Shown here one piece after another: positions 56,795 through 64,000 of a stretch of DNA of 64,000 bases. The notes under the pieces were generated by a model. It worked only from the letters and a program-made list of their open reading frames with translations. It made no database searches and was not told the origin of the DNA. The DNA is from Phaeotremella fagi (lineage: Eukaryota; Basidiomycota; Tremellomycetes; Tremellales; Phaeotremellaceae). Position 1 is the first letter of the stretch. Every line of letters starts with the position of its first letter. Both the position numbers and the translations under genes were made by a program. Where the stretch lies: positions 2,046,001-2,110,000 of the forward strand of contig BCHU01000002.1 of assembly GCA_001599715.1 (NCBI GenBank), read 5' to 3'.

Positions 56795-59700
56795 ATGGTA
56801 TCAGATGGATCCCAAGTTGGGGACAAGAGTCCCAACAACCACATGAAACCGAAATCCAAACAAGTCAAGAAGAGATCGTTCGATCAAGCTAATCCCCAAT
56901 CTTCAAATTGGAAACAATGGTTATGGGTGATTCCAGTTTTCACCATAGTTCCATACCTGTTCACGAAATTACATTATAAACTACCAGAACTACTTCCTCC
57001 ATTGTACGTGTATCTCCCACTTACGTAGATATGTGTCAGAGCTGATACAAGACGTTGTTAGGGATATTAACGGTCGACCTCAACCATCAGAACGACTTAT
57101 TCTTCAGCATATATCAGCATTAGAGCAGATTGGTTATAGAACCGTTGGGACCCGTGAAGCTGTCAATGGGGAGCAATACGTTCTGAGCCAAGTCAAGAAA
57201 CTAGAAGAGAGATGTTTGGAGAATGGGGTGCTGGACTGTAAAGTCTGGCTTCAACAAGGTGATGGCTATCATATGTGCGTACGCAGTCTATTTTCATTTT
57301 TTTTTCATCGTAAAATCTAAACACCAATTTCAGGTTCGATATCATGGATCATGCTGTTCTAAAGATTTATAAAGATATACGAAATGTGGTCCTCCAAATT
57401 ACGGCTAAACAACCACCATCCGGGAAAAACGGGAATATCGAGAAGAACGCTATTCTACTAGGATCCCATATAGATTCTACATTACCCTCGCCTGGTGCTG
57501 CTGAGTAAGTTGAACCTATAGTCCTGAGATTCAGCTTAATCCTGGTTAACCACTTTCAGCGATGGAATGGGAGTTGGGGTGATGTTAGATCTTGCTAGGG
57601 TTATTGTTGATCGAAATGAACCTTTCGATAGTTCTGTCATCTTCTGTAGGTCAATTTTGGATAAGTTTGGTTACTTACTTATGAATCAGTATGGAATAGT
57701 GGAGAAGGTATGCTAAGTCTAGCATAAAACTATACTGATCAATCAGAAACTTTACAGGACGGTTCACATCTCTATTCGACCCAACATGAAACTGCGAAAT
57801 CGTAAGTCGAAAGAAGGAGTGAAACTGAAGATCAGTGTTCGTGCAATGATCAATCTGGAGGGTGAGTTATAAAGTTGCCATTACGAAGCCTGTAGCTGAT
57901 GGCGTCGAAGCTGCTGGAACGACAGGTGGTGCTTTGTTATTCCAAGCAACAAGTCAAGAAATGATAGAAGCTTGCGCCTATGCTCCTCAGTATGTTTTCC
58001 AGTCGACCTCAACTAACCATCCCAGTCCTCGTGGAAGTGTTATCGCTGCAGACGTCTTCTCTTCGGGTATCATTCTCTCAGAGTACACACATCGTTTCTT
58101 CACGAGTTCATAACTGATTATTGAGCAGTACCGATTTCGGTCAATTCGAAACTTACCTCAACGTCTCTGGTTTAGACGTGAGTCAACAATCGTTGACCAT
58201 CAGCTGATAACCTTTCAGATGGCTATTGTCGGTCATAGTTATTTCTATCATACAAGAAAGTAAGTCTTTCGGTGATCGGTTCCCAAACTCATACGACTCC
58301 AGGGATTCAACGAAATACATCGAAAAAGGTTCATCTCAACATTTCGCCAACAACGTCATAGGAATGTTAGACCATCTCTTGTCACCTTCATCTCCACTTT
58401 TAAAAATCGAAGATTGGTCACCACCGAATGTAGTCTACTTATCGATGTACGACAGAATGTTCTTATATTGGTCGATGGAAACTGCAGATAAAATTTATGT
58501 CGGTTTGGCAACTGTTGTCGCGTTGGTTGTTTTGAGTAATATGAATTGGAAACATTTGAAGACTTTCTTTGTGGCTTTTGTTGGTGTACCGCTGGGAACT
58601 ATTTTTGGGTTGATTAGTGCGAATGTCGTTGCTGGTTCAATGCTTTTTTTGGGGAAAGGTCAATCTTGGTATGTCCTCTTCGGTTCCAATGACAAAATAT
58701 CACTAAAACTCTAATCAGGTTCTCACATGAATTTCTGTGTTTGATTCTATACATTCCAGCAGGATATCTAGGAAACCTAACAGCCCAATACTACCTCTCA
58801 ACCTACCTCACACCAGCCGATCGAACGCATCTCGAACAAGCCCATTATTTCGTCCAACTGATCTATTCAACATGGTACATGCTAGTGATGCAAGCTTATC
58901 GAATTCGATCAGCATACGTTTTCGCTCTTATCACTGGTTTACTTTTGGTTGGTTGTTTGTTCAACGAGATCGGGAGATTTGGACGGGATATGAAGTTTAC
59001 TGTTGGATTGAGAAGCGCTTATATCGCTCCGATTGTTGGATTCATTTGTTTGGGTGTTGAGGCTGGTACCACTGTTAGTTTAATGATCATAATCTTTGTG
59101 ATAACTGACATAATTTTGTAGACTTTGGACATCTTCGTCCCATTGACTGGAAGGTGAGTTGTAAATACACTCGAAATCTTGAGTTGAAATTGATGATTTC
59201 TGTAGGATGGGTAAAGACGCTCCAGCAGAATTCATCATTGCCGTCATATCTACCATGACAGGTTTCACATTCCTACCACCTCTCATACCGCTTTTCCATC
59301 GAGCTTCAAGAAAAAATCAAAAGAGAACTATAATAGCTCTGTTGCTTTTTGTGATCTCAGTCATTGGGGTGTTCATTTCACCTTGGTGGAGTCCATATGA
59401 CTTCATGCATCCAAGAAGAGTAGGGGTTCAATACACTTATAACGTAAGTCCACAGCATTCGTTTACTGGAATTTCTTAAATTATTGACCAAAAATACAGC
59501 ATACATCAACAGAAACCACTTGTCATGTTGCATTCATGGATAGCGGTGGTGGAACTCGTGAGATCATTACACAAATCCATGATAGATACGGTTCAATCGA
59601 TCATCCAGTAGTCCCAACGGTGTTAACTGAATACGACAGTGATTGGGATACCCTCTATCCAATATCAGCTTTTTTGGAAACCTATAAATTCCCTCTTCAA

Positions 59701-60259
59701 GTTTCAAGTGTCGATCAACAATTTAATTGGCCAAAGATCAATGTAGATTTGATTGAATCTGAAAGTAAAGGTGATGGGGTCAGACATTTGAAAATGAAGT
59801 TTAATCATGTAAGTTTAGTTCTGCAGTGGCAAATGCCATGGCTGACAGTTCGCAGCCCAACCTTGTTTGGCCTGTTTTAGCGTTCGAAGCTGAGATTATC
59901 GATTGGACGTTCGATTTCCCGCCTCCGAAAGGGAGTACTCGACATCATATCAAGGTAGCAACTTCGATTGATGATCCAACGTTCGAATTAGATATTTCAA
60001 TCAGATCCCATCAAGATGAGAGATTGTTTATTCATTGGTCAGGAATTGGTAAGTTTCATTCACTTGCACTATCAAGTTCAATTGACAAATACTTCATTTA
60101 GACGGGAATCAAATGGTTCCAGGAACTGCTAGTCGTTTAGGACCTCTTATGCCAGCATCAAAATTCTTGTTGGAAATGGACGAATGGATGGAAACAATTT
60201 GGAAAGGTTCAATGGATGTTTTAATGACTGGTGTCGTTGTTGGTATTCTTGAGATTTAG
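56795..60259 (+). CDS. ERMP1-like M28 membrane metallopeptidase
   Basis: Zinc aminopeptidase-like protein of family M28 with a long membrane tail, resembling ER metallopeptidase 1 and vacuolar Pff1. A short cytoplasmic N-terminus and a hydrophobic anchor (LWVIPVFTIVPYLF) precede the luminal domain. The first intron is best read as 57004-57061, giving LPPL-DINGRPQPSERLIL. Zinc and catalytic sites are ILLGSHIDS (His), DDGMGVGVMLDLAR (Asp) and FLWNSGEETLQDGSHLYSTQ (Glu pair; a 39-nt intron splits it). FYHTRKD supplies the late His. Several transmembrane helices (VGLATVVALVVL, AYIAPIVGFICLGVE) and a C-terminal beta-rich segment follow, ending TGVVVGILEI. Substrate is unknown. It has many introns and some joins are approximate. 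Confidence 0.87.
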
Positions 60260-60369
60260 TCTATACCATAACCCATATACTCATGATTGAAAATTTATAA
60301 ATGCATAGTTCATGACATGACATGGCATTCAAATCCCATTAGATCCCGATACAGTATCGTCTAGTTCGT

Positions 60370-61742
60370 CTACTCGTCATCATCGGAATCGTCGTCACCT
60401 GCGACATCCGTGTTGGCCAGTTCGAATTGTTCCATGAGGGCTTTGAGTTCTGCGTCGTCGGTTTCGGAAACTACCTTTGGCTGTAGTGGTGTCAGCAGTG
60501 GCTCGTGTTTAGGACTGCGTTCAAAGGGGTATGTCTAATTGGACAAGTGAAGTGTATTATCGTCTCAACGATGGATCTTCAAGGCGATCTTGTCAAGACC
60601 AGCCCACACACCCAAAATCGCACATAAAAGAAGTAACCAAAACCCACCTTCATCTTTACAACCATGTCACCTTTCTCCTCAGCTATCTTCTCCCCAATAG
60701 CCTCCACAGCCTTCTCCATCAATTCAATAGCGGCAACCTTATCAGTCGAAGTGGTAGTCATGACATAAAGCGGTGGAGCCACTAATCTAACTTTTATCGG
60801 GACCTCCTCTGTCGAAACAGCTTCCCCAGCTCGGAGCGCTGCTTTGATAGCGTCGATACCGTTGTACGCGAAACATTGGACACTGAGATCCGCTCTGACT
60901 TTGACTGGTTTGGGCGTTAATCTTCTGGCTATTGTTGATTTCAGTTCGGCTAGGGTATCGGAATCGATTGATAGGGATCCAAAAACTGCTTCAGGTTCAC
61001 TAATATGGTTATGAGCTTTTGAAGACGATTGAGAATCATAGATCTCTAACCCACCTTATCGATAGTTTAAATGCCTCGAATGAATGTCCGTATTGTTTAT
61101 GCAGTGGCCACGCGACACTCTCGTATAAAGATTCTGTCGATACACCTCTCTTCTTAGCTACTTGAACCATGATCGAATCGACGGCTCTTCCCTTTTCGTA
61201 CTGTTCTTCACACTTTATAACTTCTTCAGCTGAGACACGACGTTTTGATAAATCGATATATCCTGGGGAGTATAAGCGGTAATCCTCATTATTCATCACG
61301 ATTCCAGGAAGCCATCTCTTCGTTCCCTGGATCAGAAAGCATAATCACATCCAATCCATCCTTAATCATCCAAAGGGAGTTCCAACTTGCTTCACAAAAA
61401 TCCAAACAAAACTCACCTTTATCAGGATCAACTCTCATAACAACGACAACCTCATTTCTGCCAACTCTAATCAATTTCTGAACCGAACGAATACGTCTTC
61501 TAGATAATTCAGATAACAAGATCATTCCTTCGATGTTGTCGTATTCGAGCTAAAGTGTTTCCTAGATTAGACCAAGTGGACCACTAAGAGAGATTACGCA
61601 CTAGTTTGACATAAGCTCCCATATCCTCAATCGATTGAACTTGGACCATGACCAGTTGGTCCACCTGGGATGGAGTCAGTTGTGAAATTCGTCTCCATTC
61701 CCAACTCACCTCTGGATATTTGTTCTCGTAATAACGAGGCAT
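60370..61742 (-). CDS. SUI2: translation initiation factor eIF2-alpha
   Basis: Regulatory alpha subunit of eIF2, the GTPase that brings initiator tRNA to the 40S subunit. It starts [20 protein letters not shown]. The S1-type domain has [20 protein letters not shown] followed by [16 protein letters not shown]. The Ser in ELSRRRIRS is the family's phosphorylation site (Ser51 in other species), target of Gcn2-type kinases. The helical domain has [14 protein letters not shown] and [17 protein letters not shown]; the C-terminal domain has [17 protein letters not shown] and [18 protein letters not shown]. It ends in an acidic tail ([11 protein letters not shown]). Complete family length; the exons are separated by short introns and one of about 160 nt. 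Confidence 0.95.
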
Positions 61743-62176
61743 TTTGTGTTGAGTTTTGTGGTTAGTGTAGCTGCACTGAGCTGTTACCGAGGAGAGATCG
61801 ATATGAAGTCGAGTCGAATTGACAAAGATGTAATTAAAGGTTTAGTATCTCTAGATTCCTTCAAGCGGTATAGCTGTTTCTCCTAAGATGGTATCCTTCT
61901 CTGGAGTGGTCTCTTCGATATGTCTGGTGGAGATATTCTTGATGATCTCTAAGAATGAATATCACTTTTATTGATTTGTTTTTGATGTTGAAATTCAAGT
62001 TAATATTTCAGAACAAAGAGATTATGAGAGATCGGTGATATAGGTGATATTACCGATAAACACGTTATGTGGCACTAAGGATAGTAACCGGTTTCACGTT
62101 TAAGCGGTATCCTCATGATCCCTCTCCCATCTCTCTCTTCTTACAGCTTATACACCACCCCCCCCAGCACCATATA
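61743..62176. other. divergent promoter between eIF2-alpha and enoyl-CoA hydratase
   Basis: No gene visible. The end has a C-run (CACCCCCCCC-like) just before the hydratase start. A longer frame open from 62069 is in phase with the hydratase but lacks a targeting signal. Confidence 0.5.
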
Positions 62177-63295
62177 ATGAGCACCATCTCACTCTCACTC
62201 CAAAGACAAGCAATAAGATCACTATCATCAAAGCCATTCACCAGATCAATCATCCTCTCACGTCAAATGTCATCCACCACCACCTCCTTAACCCCTTCAG
62301 AAGATCTAGTCCTAACCTCAAGATCATCTTCCAACAACGTCACCATCCTCACTCTCAACAGACCAAAAGCACTCAACGCCTTATCTTCACCATTGTTCAA
62401 ACGTCTTAACGAGGAACTAGAAAAAGCTGATTCAGATGATTCTATCAGAGCTATCGTTATTACCGGTGGGAAAAAAGCTTTTGCTGCTGGGGCCGATATC
62501 AAGGAGATGAAGGATAAAGAGTGTAGGTTGAGGTTGATCAGCTGAACCAAAACCGAAACGAGCTGATATTTCAAACTCAGTTGCTGACGTTTATAAAAAC
62601 AATTTCCTCGGAACATGGACTAAAATCTCATCAATCAGAAAACCAATCATAGGTGCAGTCTCAGGATACGCAGTAAGTCCCCGCCCCTCCATTTAACCAC
62701 TACCTTCAACCACACCACTTACCCACCCAGCTCGGTGGAGGTTGCGAACTAGCGATGCTCCTAGACATCCTCCTTTGTACCCCCACCGCCACCTTCTCCC
62801 AACCAGAAATCACCCTAGGCATAATCCCAGGATCAGGCGGTACCCAACGTCTAACCCATCTCATCGGTAAAGCCCGAGCGATGGATATGGTTCTAACAGG
62901 TCGAAAGATTGACGGTAAAACCGCTGAGAATTGGGGGTTGGTCAGTAGATGTGTCGAAGAGGGGGAGGACGTTGTTGAGAAAGCTGTCGAGGTTGCTGAG
63001 AGCGTTGCTGGATTCGGCGCTGTTGCTGTTCAGGCTGGTAAGGAAGCTGTTAATGGGGGTAGGTTTGATTTTGGTTGTGGGGTTTGTTTTGGGCTAAATT
63101 TGCTTTTGTAGCCCTTGATCTCCCTCTCGAACAGGGTTTACGTTTGGAAAGACGTCTGTTCCAACAGCTTTTCGCTACCAAGGATCAAAAAGAGGGTAAG
63201 TGGAATGACCGTTGGCTTGATAAAGCTCATCTCTCCATGTCACAGGTATGGCAGCATTCGTTGAAAAACGTAAAGCCACCTGGTCACATCTGTGA
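62177..63295 (+). CDS. mitochondrial enoyl-CoA hydratase
   Basis: Short-chain enoyl-CoA hydratase (ECHS1-type), which adds water to trans-2-enoyl-CoA in beta-oxidation and branched-chain amino-acid breakdown. The N-terminus (MSTISLSLQRQAIRSLSSKP then RSIILSRQM) is Arg/Ser-rich and lacks acids, a clear mitochondrial presequence. Crotonase motifs are TLNRPKALNALSS, IVITGGKKAFAAGADIKEM (oxyanion hole and catalytic Glu region), IIGAVSGYALGGGCELAML (second hallmark), FSQPEITLGIIPGSGGTQRL with the second catalytic Glu, and ALDLPLEQGLRLERRLFQ. The last exon gives EGMAAFVEKRKATWSHL. Length and motifs match. A peroxisomal form is unlikely, as no SKL-type end is present. Confidence 0.93.
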
Positions 63296-63465
63296 GCGCA
63301 GAGGGCTACAGCTTCGCAGAGATGTAGTAGTAAAGGATCGTCTGTAAAAAGAACTTGAATAGGCAGGTATTATTCATGATGTAATGAAGTTGGTTCAATA
63401 CGCGTGTATTCATATACATTCGATCGTATAGCTACATAAAAACTTCTTATTTCATGATCATCACT

Positions 63466-64000
63466 CTACTTCTGATCAACAGGAGTAGTCTCAACTCCAG
63501 CAGCGACAGCCGAAGCCGCGAATTTCTTTCTCAACTCGTTGAGTTTCCCAAAGAACCCGTTTTCACCTGTAGTGTTCTCTTTGCCGTCCCATTGTTCCTC
63601 GTGTCTAAATTTCGAGGTATCAGTATATGTGTTTAGTAGCTTGAAACAGTGAATTCAGACGTAGACGTTGACGTACAGAGTAATCAAGTTAGTTGAAGGA
63701 TCCACATGGAGGGTCACCAATGAATTGACAAGTTTCTCCGTACCTATACCTTTGAATTTATATTTCTGGGAAAGAGATAATTGGACTGAAGGTGGTTTCT
63801 AAAACCCTCTCAGTCAATAAAATCATAACATCAAATGGAAGAATCACAGGAACGCACAACTTGTGGATTATCCAAAACCTTCCAACCCTCTGTGACAGAT
63901 TCAGAAAAGATCTTAGGCATACCGTTGAACTGTGATTTCTAAGTGATAGTCAATTATCAGTATTAAGGACTTGACGGTACTAGGTTGACTGACGATACTG
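63466..64000 (-). CDS. conserved uncharacterised protein, partial (C-terminal part)
   Basis: Runs off the right edge. Exons read from the minus strand give KSQFNGMPKIFSESVTEGWK, then KPPSVQLSLSQKYKFKGIG and NSLVTLHVDPSTNLITL, then HEEQWDGKENTTGENGFFGK and a C-terminus ending VETTPVDQK. The pattern (VTLHVDP-x-T followed after an intron by H-E-E-x-W-D) resembles a family of fungal proteins with an NTF2/SnoaL-like fold and no known function. Two short introns interrupt it. The N-terminus is outside the window, so targeting cannot be judged. Confidence 0.65.

Noticed and set aside
57004..57028. 25-nt intron in the ERMP1-like gene
   Set aside because: It keeps frame but is too short; the 58-nt intron ending at 57061 gives the family-like DINGRPQPSE sequence.

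Overview
This window is nuclear DNA from a basidiomycete fungus, most likely a tremellomycete of the Cryptococcus/Kwoniella type. The genes are dense, most carry many short introns (about 40-60 nt, GTRNGT donors, CTRAC/CTGAC branch points), and the best matches are fungal. CPL1-like secreted proteins, an ADAM-type metalloprotease and a Cys-for-Sec SelO fit that group. The species is an inference; no rRNA or mitochondrial sequence is present.

Layout: 0.6-2.2 kb, a MAPEG membrane protein and a small unrecognised gene. 3.0-6.9 kb, a tandem array of four diverged paralogs of an unrecognised intronless gene family. 7.2-11.2 kb, LUC7 (U1 snRNP) convergent with SelO. 12.6-17 kb, two secreted proteins: an RNase T2 sandwiched between two copies of an accessory domain, and a Cys-rich protein with a phospholipase A2-like HD motif. 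17.4-27.4 kb, deoxyhypusine hydroxylase, PLAA/Doa1, a hormone-sensitive-lipase-type hydrolase and a zinc alcohol dehydrogenase. 27.9-30.6 kb, a small secreted protein and a 2.1-kb gene-poor stretch. 30.6-32.8 kb, eIF2D. 33.9-39.5 kb, three tandem CPL1-like secreted proteins, the middle one apparently frameshifted or differently spliced. Near 39.9 kb, a short U6-snRNA-derived fragment lies between inverted repeats; the repeat unit recurs alone at 11.26 and 46.31 kb. 40.2-49.7 kb, an ADAM protease, COX16, a Gfo/Idh/MocA oxidoreductase, a small orphan and a low-complexity membrane protein. 50-63.5 kb, NAA25, an intron-containing tRNA-Ile, U1-C, PUS3, an M28/ERMP1-like protease, eIF2-alpha, enoyl-CoA hydratase and a partial conserved gene.

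Most single genes are housekeeping and show no operon-like logic. Translation genes recur (DOHH, eIF2D, eIF2-alpha, tRNA-Ile, PUS3), as do U1 snRNP genes (LUC7, U1-C). The most unusual items are (1) the U1-C gene, whose conserved zinc-finger reading frame is recovered only by splicing an AT-AC intron plus 12-nt and 6-nt microexons, (2) the four-gene unrecognised family, and (3) the U6-derived element with its dispersed repeats. All gene models and intron positions were read by eye from reading frame, splice consensus and family conservation; none is backed by RNA data here.
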